Assembly: GCA_011051425.1 (NCBI GenBank)
Contig: DRLF01000180.1
Span: 1 to 12,097, forward strand
Direction: 5' to 3'
Source of the DNA: Thiolapillus brandeum
GTDB taxonomy: Bacteria; Pseudomonadota; Gammaproteobacteria; Chromatiales; Chromatiaceae
DNA: 12,097 nt
Shown here piece after piece: positions 5,638 to 12,097 of the stretch. The position numbers and the translations under genes were made by a program. The notes under the pieces are model-generated. The model had not been told where the DNA came from. It saw only the letters and a list, made by a program, of their open reading frames with translations, and made no database searches. Position 1 is the first letter of the stretch, and each line of letters starts with the position of its first letter.

Positions 5638-7212
5638 ATGAAAGACACCCCCCGTCCTGTAGTACTGATCATCCTCGATGGCTGGGGATTACGCGAGGAA
5701 GCGGAAAACAACGCCATTGCCGCGGCCCGTACGCCGGTATGGGACCGCCTCTGGAACGAGGGAGCACACACTGCGCTGGAAACCTCGGGTTCGGCGGTCG
5801 GTCTGCCCAGCGGGCAGATGGGCAATTCCGAGGTCGGACACCTGAATCTGGGCAGCGGCCGGGTCGTGTATCAGGAATTCACCCGCGTCAGCCGCTCCAT
5901 CCGTACCGGTTCGTTCTTCAGCAATGCAACGCTGACCGGCGCCGTGGATATTGCCGTGGACAATGATGCAGCCGTACATATCCTGGGACTGCTTTCCCCC
6001 GGCGGTGTGCATTCCCATGAAGAGCACATCCATGCCATGGTCAAACTGGCTGTGGATCGTGGCGCCAAAAAGGTGTTCGTGCATGCCTTTCTCGACGGGC
6101 GTGATATGCCGCCGAAAAGCGCCATGCCTTCATTGCAGGCCATGGACAAGGTGTTCGGGGAACTGGGTGCCGGTCGCATCGCCAGTATCATCGGGCGCTA
6201 TTTCGCCATGGACAGGGACCATCGCTGGGAACGCATCCAGAAAGCCTATGATCTGATCACCCTGGGCAAGGCAGCCTACACGGCGACCACCGCCGAAGAA
6301 GGGCTGGAAATGGCCTATGCGCGGGGCGAGACCGATGAGTTCGTGGATGCCACGGCCATTGTGCCGGAAGGTGGAGAGAAGGTCACCGTGAGAGACGGTG
6401 ACGTGATCATCAACATGAACTACCGTTCCGACCGTGCCAGGCAGATCACCCGGGCCTTCATCGAAAAGGATTTCGATGCCTTTCACCGGGAAGTGGTGCC
6501 CGACCTGGGTACTTTCGTCAGCCTCACGGAATACAACAAGGAATGGGATATCCCTGTCGCCTTTCCTGCAGAGCGGCTGGAAAATGTTTTCGGCGAATAC
6601 ATCTCCAAACTGGGTCTGCACCAGCTGCGCCTCGCGGAGACGGAGAAATATGCCCATGTAACCTTTTTCTTCAACGGCGGACAGGAGCAGCCGTTCGAGG
6701 GAGAAGACCGCATACTCGTGCCTTCTCCGGATGTGGCGACGTACGATCTCAAACCGGAAATGAGCGCACCGGAAGTGACCGATCACCTGGTGCAGGCCAT
6801 CGAAGAGGGCAAGTACGACGCCATCATCGTCAACTATGCCAATGGCGACATGGTGGGACATACGGGCAAATTTGATGCAGCCGTGCAGGCGGTGGAAACG
6901 CTGGATCACTGTCTGGGGCGGGTGACGCGCGCCATTCACAAGGTCGGTGGCGCGATGCTGGTGACGGCAGATCACGGCAATTGTGAAAAAATGCTGGATG
7001 AGGAAACCGGGCAGCCCTATACCGCCCACACGACCACGCCGGTGCCCCTGGTGTATGTGGGCGACCGTCACGCCCGCCTCATCGATGGCGGCGCCCTTTG
7101 TGATGTGGCGCCCACGCTGCTCAAGATCATGGGGCTGCCACAGCCGGCGGAAATGACAGGCCATCCACTGATACAGTTCGAAGACGAAGAACAGGAGCCC
7201 GAAACCAACTGA
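5638..7212 (+). CDS. gpmI: 2,3-bisphosphoglycerate-independent phosphoglycerate mutase
   Basis: GpmI interconverts 3- and 2-phosphoglycerate in glycolysis and gluconeogenesis, with two Mn ions and a phosphoserine intermediate. The 524-residue protein is of normal length. LIILDGWG (10-17) gives metal ligand D14, and [18 protein letters not shown] (58-75) gives the phosphorylated S64. The other metal ligands appear in family spacing: D404 and H408 in NGDMVGH, D445-H446 in [10 protein letters not shown], and H464 in [10 protein letters not shown]. The insert domain with HSHEEHI and FLDGRD is present. The start ATG at 5638 has only a weak purine stretch before it. The stop codon overlaps the envC start (TGATG, one base shared), implying translational coupling. 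E. coli and Pseudomonas have the same gpmI-envC order. Confidence 0.98.
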   Translation: MKDTPRPVVLIILDGWGLREEAENNAIAAARTPVWDRLWNEGAHTALETSGSAVGLPSGQMGNSEVGHLNLGSGRVVYQEFTRVSRSIRTGSFFSNATLTGAVDIAVDNDAAVHILGLLSPGGVHSHEEHIHAMVKLAVDRGAKKVFVHAFLDGRDMPPKSAMPSLQAMDKVFGELGAGRIASIIGRYFAMDRDHRWERIQKAYDLITLGKAAYTATTAEEGLEMAYARGETDEFVDATAIVPEGGEKVTVRDGDVIINMNYRSDRARQITRAFIEKDFDAFHREVVPDLGTFVSLTEYNKEWDIPVAFPAERLENVFGEYISKLGLHQLRLAETEKYAHVTFFFNGGQEQPFEGEDRILVPSPDVATYDLKPEMSAPEVTDHLVQAIEEGKYDAIIVNYANGDMVGHTGKFDAAVQAVETLDHCLGRVTRAIHKVGGAMLVTADHGNCEKMLDEETGQPYTAHTTTPVPLVYVGDRHARLIDGGALCDVAPTLLKIMGLPQPAEMTGHPLIQFEDEEQEPETN

Positions 7213-8372
7213 TGCGGCTTGCGCAGCTCATCCTTTGTGGTTTGCTGGCAGTTGCGGGCTCATTTTCGCAGGCGCAGGAAAACGGCAAGGACGAGCAGCA
7301 GCGTACCGAAGAAAAGCGCGAGCAGCTGCGGCAGAGCATCGCCCGCCTGCAGGACAGCATCCGCAAGACTCAAAAAGAAAAGGACAGTCTCAGTGCGGAA
7401 CTGGCGGATTCGGAGCGTGAGATCGGGGCTATCATTGCCCATCTGAACAGGCTGCAGCAAAAACAGCAGTCCCTGGGCCGCAAGCTCGCCGGTCTCAGGC
7501 GCCGTCAGGGCGACCTGCAGCAGCATCTCGAAACCAGCCGCCGCAAGCTTGCACTGTTGCTGCGTTCCGCCTACATGACCGGACGTGAGGAGCGGCTCAA
7601 ACTGTTCCTCAATCAGCAGGATCCTGCCGCCCTGAGCCGTCTGCTCGCCTACCATGACTACATCAGCCGGGCGCGGACGAAGCAGTTGCAGCTGTTGAGT
7701 CAGGACCTGGAAAGTCTGCGAAGCCTCACCCGGCAGATCGGGGAAGAACAGTCCCGGCTCGACCGTTTACACGCGCAGCAACAGACCCGCAAGGAACAGC
7801 TGGTAAAACACCAGCAACAGCGAAAATCTTTGCTGAAGCAGGTCGACGCCCGCCTGCAGCAGCAGGGTGAAAAGCTGGCGCGCTGGCAGGAAGACGAGCG
7901 CCGCCTGGCGGGTTTGCTCAAGGATCTGCAGAGCGCCCTGCATTCCCTGGAGCTGCCGGAACAAAAGGGTTTCCGGGAGAGCAGGGGACAACTCAGCTGG
8001 CCGGTGAGAGGGCGGCTGCGTAAGACCTTTGGCGCCCAGAAAATCGGTAACTTGCGTTGGGACGGGGTTATAATCGGTGCCAAAGAAGGCGCCGAGGTGC
8101 GCACCATTCATGCAGGGCGGGTGGCCTGGGCCGACTGGCTGCGCGGTTATGGGTTGCTCATCATCGTGGAGCATGGTGACGGTTTCATGAGTCTGTACGG
8201 AAACAATCAGAGCCTGTTCAAGGAAACGGGAGACTGGGTGGAGGCCGGTGAGATCATCGCCCAGGCCGGTGCGGGTGAAGGTCACGCGAAGTCCGGTGTT
8301 TATTTCGGCATACGTTACCAGGGCAAGGCGCTCAATCCCGTACGCTGGTGCAAAAGGCGCGCCAGGCGCTAG
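7212..8372 (+). CDS. envC: EnvC-like murein hydrolase activator (degenerate LytM/M23 domain)
   Basis: EnvC is a periplasmic septal factor that, in E. coli, is recruited by FtsEX and activates the amidases AmiA and AmiB to split the septum. The 386-residue product begins with a signal peptide (hydrophobic 5-17, probable cleavage SQA|QE after residue 21). Residues about 25-110 and 155-245 are long Q/R/E/L-rich coiled coils, separated by a short segment around YMTGREERLKLFLNQ (121-135), which is conserved in EnvC/NlpD-like activators. The LytM domain covers about 262-380. Its zinc-binding residues are lost: the usual HxGxD is RWDG (282-285), the YxH region is YGNN (329-332), and the final HLHFE is VYFGIR (363-368). 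It is therefore an activator rather than a peptidase, as in E. coli. It is translationally coupled to gpmI. Confidence 0.94.
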   Translation: MRLAQLILCGLLAVAGSFSQAQENGKDEQQRTEEKREQLRQSIARLQDSIRKTQKEKDSLSAELADSEREIGAIIAHLNRLQQKQQSLGRKLAGLRRRQGDLQQHLETSRRKLALLLRSAYMTGREERLKLFLNQQDPAALSRLLAYHDYISRARTKQLQLLSQDLESLRSLTRQIGEEQSRLDRLHAQQQTRKEQLVKHQQQRKSLLKQVDARLQQQGEKLARWQEDERRLAGLLKDLQSALHSLELPEQKGFRESRGQLSWPVRGRLRKTFGAQKIGNLRWDGVIIGAKEGAEVRTIHAGRVAWADWLRGYGLLIIVEHGDGFMSLYGNNQSLFKETGDWVEAGEIIAQAGAGEGHAKSGVYFGIRYQGKALNPVRWCKRRARR

Positions 8373-8419
8373 CGGCCGGTTACCCGGGTTCAATTACGGT
8401 TACATACAGAGACACTGAC

Positions 8420-9715
8420 ATGAGCAAGTGGACAAACAGATTTATCCTATGGGGCTGTCTTGCGCTGCTCCCGTTTTCCGCCTCTTTCGCCAGGGAAACG
8501 CCGGCGGAAGACAAGGGGCTGCCCCTAAAAGAGCTGAGAATCTTTGCAGAAGTATTCGGGCGGGTACAACAGGATTACGTGGAGCCGGTCACCGACCGGG
8601 AACTGCTGGATCATGCCATTCGCGGCATGCTGGAAGGACTGGATCCCCATTCCGCCTATCTGGACGAGGAGCATTTCAAGGAACTGCAGGAAGGAACCAG
8701 CGGTGAGTTTGGCGGCCTTGGCATTGAAGTAGGCGTGGAAGACGGCTTCATCAAGGTGATTTCTCCCATCGATGATACGCCTGCGCAAAAGGCGGGCATT
8801 CAGGCAGGCGACCTGATCATCCGGCTGAACGGCAAGCCGGCCAAGGGGATGAGCCTCAGTGAAGCGGTGAAGATCATGCGCGGCAAGCCGGGCACCAGTA
8901 TCAAGCTAACCGTACAGCGCAGTGGCGAACACAAACCCCTGGAATTCGATATCACACGTGCGGTGATCAAGCAGGCCAGCGTGAAATCCCGGATGCTGGA
9001 GCCCGGTTTCGCCTACGTGCGTCTGGCCCAGTTCCAGGCGCCCACTGCGGACGATATGCTGCGTGCCATCCGTGCTTTGCAAAAGAAATCCGGCGGTTCT
9101 CTCAAGGGGCTGGTGCTGGATCTGCGCAACAACCCCGGGGGCGTGCTCCAGGGCGCAGTCGCGGTGAGCGACGCCTTCCTGGAAAAAGGCCTGATCGTCT
9201 ACACGCAAGGGCGGGGAGAAGGCTCGGCGCTGAAGTTCAATGCCCGCCCCGGTGATGTGCTCAACGGCGCCCCCCTGGTCGTGCTGGTCAACGAAGGTTC
9301 GGCATCGGCTTCAGAAATCGTTGCCGGTGCGCTGCAGGATCACAAGCGGGCTGTGATCATGGGGCGGACCACCTTCGGCAAGGGCTCGGTACAGACCATC
9401 GTGCCCATCAGCAGCAAGATCGCTATCAAACTGACGACAGCCAGGTACTACACACCCAGCGGCCGCTCCATACAGGCTGAAGGCATTCAGCCGGATATCG
9501 AGCTGAGCAAGGTAAAGCTCAAGGAGCTGAAAAAGAGCCTGCTGCAGGTCAAGGAAGCGGATCTGGCTGATCATCTGGCCAATCCGGACAAGAAAAAGCA
9601 GAAAAAGAAGAATGGCAAGCAGGGCAATGGCGGCAAGAAACTGCTGGAGGAAGATTACGAGCTGAATGAGGCCCTGAATCTTCTCAAAGGTATTTCCATT
9701 TTCAGCAAAAGATAG
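8420..9715 (+). CDS. ctpA: Carboxyl-terminal processing protease (S41 family, PDZ)
   Basis: CtpA is a periplasmic serine protease with a Ser/Lys dyad. I start it at ATG 8420 (431 residues) because a signal peptide follows at once (hydrophobic 9-22, probable cleavage SFA|RE after 24); a GTG at 8348 would overlap envC and bury that signal. The PDZ domain lies at about 97-170 (GGLGIEV, AGIQAGDLIIRLNG). In the S41 domain, NEGSASASEI carries nucleophile S296, and FGKGSVQT carries K321, the same 25-residue spacing as in E. coli Prc. Residues about 391-410 form a lysine-rich low-complexity insert near the C-terminus. In Pseudomonas aeruginosa CtpA partners with a lipoprotein adaptor to degrade peptidoglycan hydrolases, and I recall it lying just after gpmI-envC as here. 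The 47-bp gap after envC has no terminator, so it likely belongs to the same operon. Confidence 0.94.
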   Translation: MSKWTNRFILWGCLALLPFSASFARETPAEDKGLPLKELRIFAEVFGRVQQDYVEPVTDRELLDHAIRGMLEGLDPHSAYLDEEHFKELQEGTSGEFGGLGIEVGVEDGFIKVISPIDDTPAQKAGIQAGDLIIRLNGKPAKGMSLSEAVKIMRGKPGTSIKLTVQRSGEHKPLEFDITRAVIKQASVKSRMLEPGFAYVRLAQFQAPTADDMLRAIRALQKKSGGSLKGLVLDLRNNPGGVLQGAVAVSDAFLEKGLIVYTQGRGEGSALKFNARPGDVLNGAPLVVLVNEGSASASEIVAGALQDHKRAVIMGRTTFGKGSVQTIVPISSKIAIKLTTARYYTPSGRSIQAEGIQPDIELSKVKLKELKKSLLQVKEADLADHLANPDKKKQKKKNGKQGNGGKKLLEEDYELNEALNLLKGISIFSKR

Positions 9716-9744
9716 AACAGGTTCCGTTTTTTCACCAAATCAGA

Positions 9745-9754
9745 CAGTAAACTG
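9745..9754. repeat. CAGTAAACTG dyad upstream of the DJ-1 gene
   Basis: CAGT-AA-ACTG is a small inverted repeat 18 bases before the DJ-1 start codon, followed by ACTTTT. The same ten bases occur inverted at 5224-5233 in the arsR leader. A shared 10-mer is expected by chance in a window this size, so it is recorded only because both copies are in short intergenic control regions. Confidence 0.25.
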
Positions 9755-9772
9755 ACTTTTGGAGGGTAGGCT

Positions 9773-10327
9773 ATGGCGCGTGTACTGGTGCCTTTGGCGC
9801 AGGGCTGTGAAGAACTGGAGGCGGTAAGCATCATCGATCTGCTGCGGCGGGCCGGTGTGGAAGTCGTTACCGCCGGTCTGGCGGATGGCCCGGTGACCTG
9901 CAGCCGCGGTGTGGTCATCGTGCCTGATGCCACGCTGGATGATGTGCTGGACGGCGATTTCGACATGATCGTGCTGCCTGGCGGATTGCCCGGCGCCGAC
10001 CATCTGGACGCGGATGCGCGCATACAGCGCCTCCTGAAACAGATGGCGCAGCAGGGGAAGTACACGGTGGCTATCTGCGCGGCGCCCAAGGTGCTGGCAA
10101 GCGCGGGCTTGTTGCAGGGCAGGCAGGCGACCTCTTATCCGGGCGTTATCGATGCCATGGGACTGGCGGATACCCGTTATCTGGACCAGCCTGTCGTGAC
10201 GGATGGCAAGGTCATCACTTCACGCGGGCCGGGCACGGCCATGGATTTTGCCCTGGAATTGATCGAAAAACTGGTGGGTGCGGAGCAGCGACAGACCGTG
10301 GAGGCGTCACTGGTGCGCCCGGACTGA
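9773..10327 (+). CDS. DJ-1/PfpI-superfamily protein, YajL-like
   Basis: A 184-residue cytosolic protein of the DJ-1/ThiJ/YajL family. Family members are linked to oxidative stress and carbonyl detoxification; glyoxalase or deglycase activity has been claimed but is debated. E16 in GCEELEA and the nucleophile-elbow C102 in AICAAPKVL correspond to DJ-1 E18 and C106. TCSRGVV (42-48) keeps the DJ-1 C46 position (C43), while the C53 position is V50. The late TSRGPGTAMDFALELI segment matches DJ-1 and YajL closely. It has a strong GGAGG site at 9761-9765, 7 bases before ATG. The 57-bp gap after ctpA contains no convincing terminator, so readthrough from ctpA is possible. In relatives this position is often held by yibQ (polysaccharide deacetylase), which is absent here. 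Confidence 0.92.
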   Translation: MARVLVPLAQGCEELEAVSIIDLLRRAGVEVVTAGLADGPVTCSRGVVIVPDATLDDVLDGDFDMIVLPGGLPGADHLDADARIQRLLKQMAQQGKYTVAICAAPKVLASAGLLQGRQATSYPGVIDAMGLADTRYLDQPVVTDGKVITSRGPGTAMDFALELIEKLVGAEQRQTVEASLVRPD

Positions 10328-10349
10328 CACAAACGACAGGGGTGGCAAG

Positions 10350-11744
10350 GTGAGGAGACGGGGGAATATCTGGGTATGGCTGATCGGGATGCCCATCATT
10401 TTCTGGGCGATCGCCCATTGGGGCTTCTACTATTATGTAAAGACCAAACTGGATGAGGCCGTTCTACAGGCCGCGCCCCAGGCAGATATCAGGTACTCGG
10501 AACTCGAGACCAGTCTCAGCGGGAAGATAACCGTACGTGGCATTCATATCGTTCCTGTGGGAACAGACCAGGGTATTTCCATTCAGTCCGTGCACGTCCA
10601 GGGGCCGGATGCACTGTCGTATCTCATGCGGCATATTCCCCAGCTTGGCGACAGCGGTCCGCCCGACAAGATCAATGTCGTGGTGAAAGGTGTTGAAGTC
10701 GATATCTCGGGCAACCGTGCCGGCAAGCTGGATCGCTTCAGTGAGAGCGCCGGCTACAGGAAGGTCGATGGCAAACCCCGGGATATCTGTGAAGTGGGCA
10801 GCGGCGCCTCCTTCACCCAGTTGCAGGAGCTCGGTTTCGACAGGCTCCAGGGTGAAATGAAAATGGGCTATCAGTATTTCCCCGGTTCCAGGAAGCTGTA
10901 CATGGATTTCGACATGGATGTAAAGGGTATGCAGCAGCTTTCTCTCTCCATGAGCCTCGACAATGTACCGGCGCTGGACCCGCAAAAAATGCTGGGTGTC
11001 CTGCTGAGCAATTTGAAACTCGAGTATGTCTATTCTCCCCGGTTCGGCCAGAAAGTCGTGGAATACTGCGCGCAGAAACGCGGTGTGTCGCCGGATGATT
11101 TCAAGCTGCTCATGGCCGATGACACTTTACGGCAGCTTGAGAAAAACGGCCTGGTGCTGGGTTTTGGTCTGAAGCATGCACTCAAGAGCTTCCTGAACAA
11201 CTGGGGGACACTGCTGGTGGAGCTCAGTCCGCCTCGTCCGGTAGGGTTCTTCGAACTGGCGCAACTGCCCAAGGATCAGGTCGCCGAAAAGCTGGGGCTG
11301 CAACTGGCGGTCAACGACGCGCTGGTCACCGATCTGAGCTTCCGGATTCTGGAGGGTATGTCCCTGATACGGCGCAACAACGCGGCAGACAGGAAAACCA
11401 GGAAACTGCCGCCGAAGGTCGAATACGTCTGGGAATACCGCAAGGTGCCGGTGGGACAGTTGTCCGCTTATCTCGACCACCTGGTCGTCATCAGGGATCG
11501 AGACGGTGTCGTCCACAAGGGCATACTCAGTGAGGTTTCCAACGGCCGGATTTCCATTCTCAAGCGCATCAGCGGTGGGAAGTTTACCGCGCATCTGGTG
11601 CGAAGCAATGTGGTTTCAGCCCAGGCCCGGGTGCGGGTGAAGGTGGAACAGCCGAAATCAGCGCCGCAGCAGACTGTTCCCGAGAAGGCCGATGCCGGCA
11701 ATGCCCAGGCCACCGCTGAACAGGGGCAGCAGGCCGGCGGATAA
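10350..11744 (+). CDS. Unrecognised membrane-anchored envelope protein
   Basis: I do not recognise this 464-residue protein. GTG at 10350 is preferred: it has AGGGG 7 bases upstream and puts a short RRR cap before one transmembrane segment (about 7-25). An earlier GTG at 10278 would overlap the DJ-1 gene by 50 bases and add 24 unstructured residues. By the positive-inside rule the rest lies in the periplasm. Residues about 31-130 ([27 protein letters not shown]) resemble the N-terminal repeats of AsmA/YdgA-like proteins. The middle, about 160-340, is rich in beta strands and amphipathic helices, with only two cysteines overall (C147, C240), which could form a disulfide. Residues about 374-428 ([21 protein letters not shown]) look like a small Sm/SH3-type barrel. 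The last 30 residues are A/Q-rich. The gene follows the DJ-1 gene after 22 bp, probably cotranscribed. Function unknown. Confidence 0.8.
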   Translation: MRRRGNIWVWLIGMPIIFWAIAHWGFYYYVKTKLDEAVLQAAPQADIRYSELETSLSGKITVRGIHIVPVGTDQGISIQSVHVQGPDALSYLMRHIPQLGDSGPPDKINVVVKGVEVDISGNRAGKLDRFSESAGYRKVDGKPRDICEVGSGASFTQLQELGFDRLQGEMKMGYQYFPGSRKLYMDFDMDVKGMQQLSLSMSLDNVPALDPQKMLGVLLSNLKLEYVYSPRFGQKVVEYCAQKRGVSPDDFKLLMADDTLRQLEKNGLVLGFGLKHALKSFLNNWGTLLVELSPPRPVGFFELAQLPKDQVAEKLGLQLAVNDALVTDLSFRILEGMSLIRRNNAADRKTRKLPPKVEYVWEYRKVPVGQLSAYLDHLVVIRDRDGVVHKGILSEVSNGRISILKRISGGKFTAHLVRSNVVSAQARVRVKVEQPKSAPQQTVPEKADAGNAQATAEQGQQAGG

Positions 11745-12097
11745 CAGGGGTGTGCCCAGGCTGGCGAGCAGGGCAGCACTGATCAGAAGGGCGCCTCCCG
11801 CAATGCTTTGCCGGGTGCGGCTTTGTCCGGCGTTCATTTCCCGGCGCAGGGCGCTCAGTTCTTCCGAATGCCAGTTCAGGCGCAGCTTGCCTTCCTCAGC
11901 GTTCTTCAGCACCCGGTAGGCGAGGCGTGGAATCTCCGGCAGTTGCTCAGACATCTGCGGCAGCGATTCCCTGACGCGGCGTACGAAAGCCTTGGGGCCC
12001 ACTTGCTGGGACAGCCATTTTTCCATGAAAGGCTTGGCCGTGGCCCACAGATCCAGCTCGGGATAGAGCATGCGTCCCAGTCCCTCGATGTTCAGCA
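11658..12097 (-). CDS. ubiB: C-terminal part of UbiB-like ubiquinone biosynthesis protein (partial)
   Basis: The reverse strand is open from the right edge to TGA at 11658, giving the last 145 complete codons (146 with the stop). [23 protein letters not shown] followed by a basic amphipathic stretch is the typical end of the UbiB/ABC1 atypical kinase domain, where the family reads LxxEG.gR.L.P.LD...... Two hydrophobic segments close the protein, about [18 protein letters not shown] and [22 protein letters not shown], matching the C-terminal membrane anchor of UbiB. UbiB is an ADCK-like ATPase required for ubiquinone synthesis. The kinase core lies outside the window. The last 87 bases overlap the convergent unknown gene; they encode the second hydrophobic segment, so the stop position is credible. 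A later internal ATG at 12071 is not the start, since the frame stays open beyond it. Confidence 0.85.
   Translation of the reverse strand, partial: LNIEGLGRMLYPELDLWATAKPFMEKWLSQQVGPKAFVRRVRESLPQMSEQLPEIPRLAYRVLKNAEEGKLRLNWHSEELSALRREMNAGQSRTRQSIAGGALLISAALLASLGTPLLSAGLLPLFSGGLGIAGIGLLGNSLLRR

Noticed and set aside
6130..7164. Long open frame of 344 codons antisense to gpmI
   Set aside because: It lies wholly inside the strongly supported gpmI gene, has His/Arg/Val-rich composition typical of a reverse-frame shadow, and matches no family I know.
8069..8074. TATAAT inside envC as an internal promoter for ctpA
   Set aside because: No -35 partner is seen at suitable spacing, and the sequence is explained by codons for conserved EnvC residues.
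8348..8419. Earlier GTG start for ctpA
   Set aside because: It would overlap the envC end and place 24 residues before a normal signal peptide that begins at ATG 8420.

Overview
This window looks like a chromosomal housekeeping segment of a free-living gammaproteobacterium with moderately high GC. The main support is gene order. A trmL, gpsA, secB, rhodanese (yibN-like) block faces a gpmI, envC, ctpA block. This is close to the E. coli yibN-grxC-secB-gpsA-cysE-trmL / gpmM-envC locus and, as I recall it, to the Pseudomonas secB-grx-rhodanese-gpmI-envC-ctpA locus. A sulfur-oxidising lineage (Chromatiales-like) is my guess, resting on a persulfide-sensor-type repressor beside a rhodanese and on the unusual class 1B PyrD. 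The sequence does not prove it.

Layout. 1-1250 (-): 5' part of an HDOD-domain signalling protein that runs off the left edge. 1318-2277 (-): class 1B dihydroorotate dehydrogenase. 2301-2765 (+): trmL, divergent from pyrD with only 23 bp between start codons. 2833-3840, 3850-4305 and 4335-4757 (all -): gpsA, secB and a membrane-anchored rhodanese, a compact operon. 4855-5211 (-): ArsR-family repressor of the BigR/SqrR/YgaV/HlyU two-cysteine type. 5212-5637: the only sizeable gene-free stretch; it holds a strong hairpin in the arsR leader, an AT-rich control region and a 160-bp MITE-like palindromic element. 5638-7212, 7212-8372 and 8420-9715 (+): gpmI, envC and ctpA. 9773-10327 (+): a DJ-1/YajL-type protein. 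10350-11744 (+): an unrecognised membrane-anchored envelope protein. 11658-12097 (-): 3' end of ubiB, overlapping the unknown gene tail-to-tail by 87 bp.

How the genes fit together. EnvC (amidase activator) and CtpA (periplasmic protease) point to septal peptidoglycan remodelling. SecB feeds the Sec export pathway that such envelope proteins use. GpsA supplies glycerol-3-phosphate for phospholipids and GpmI is a glycolytic step. The ArsR-type regulator sits exactly between the two conserved halves of the locus, next to a rhodanese, which suggests sulfane-sulfur sensing.

The most notable items are: (1) the MITE-like element just upstream of gpmI, with TA flanks and symmetry around a single centre; (2) the redox/persulfide-type repressor inserted in a conserved locus, with a structured leader; (3) an unrecognised anchored protein with what looks like an AsmA-like N-terminal part and a small beta-barrel at its C-terminus; (4) a lone class 1B PyrD. 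I saw no tRNA, rRNA, CRISPR array, intact transposase or prophage gene. I do not see convincing evidence of a wholly new multi-gene system.
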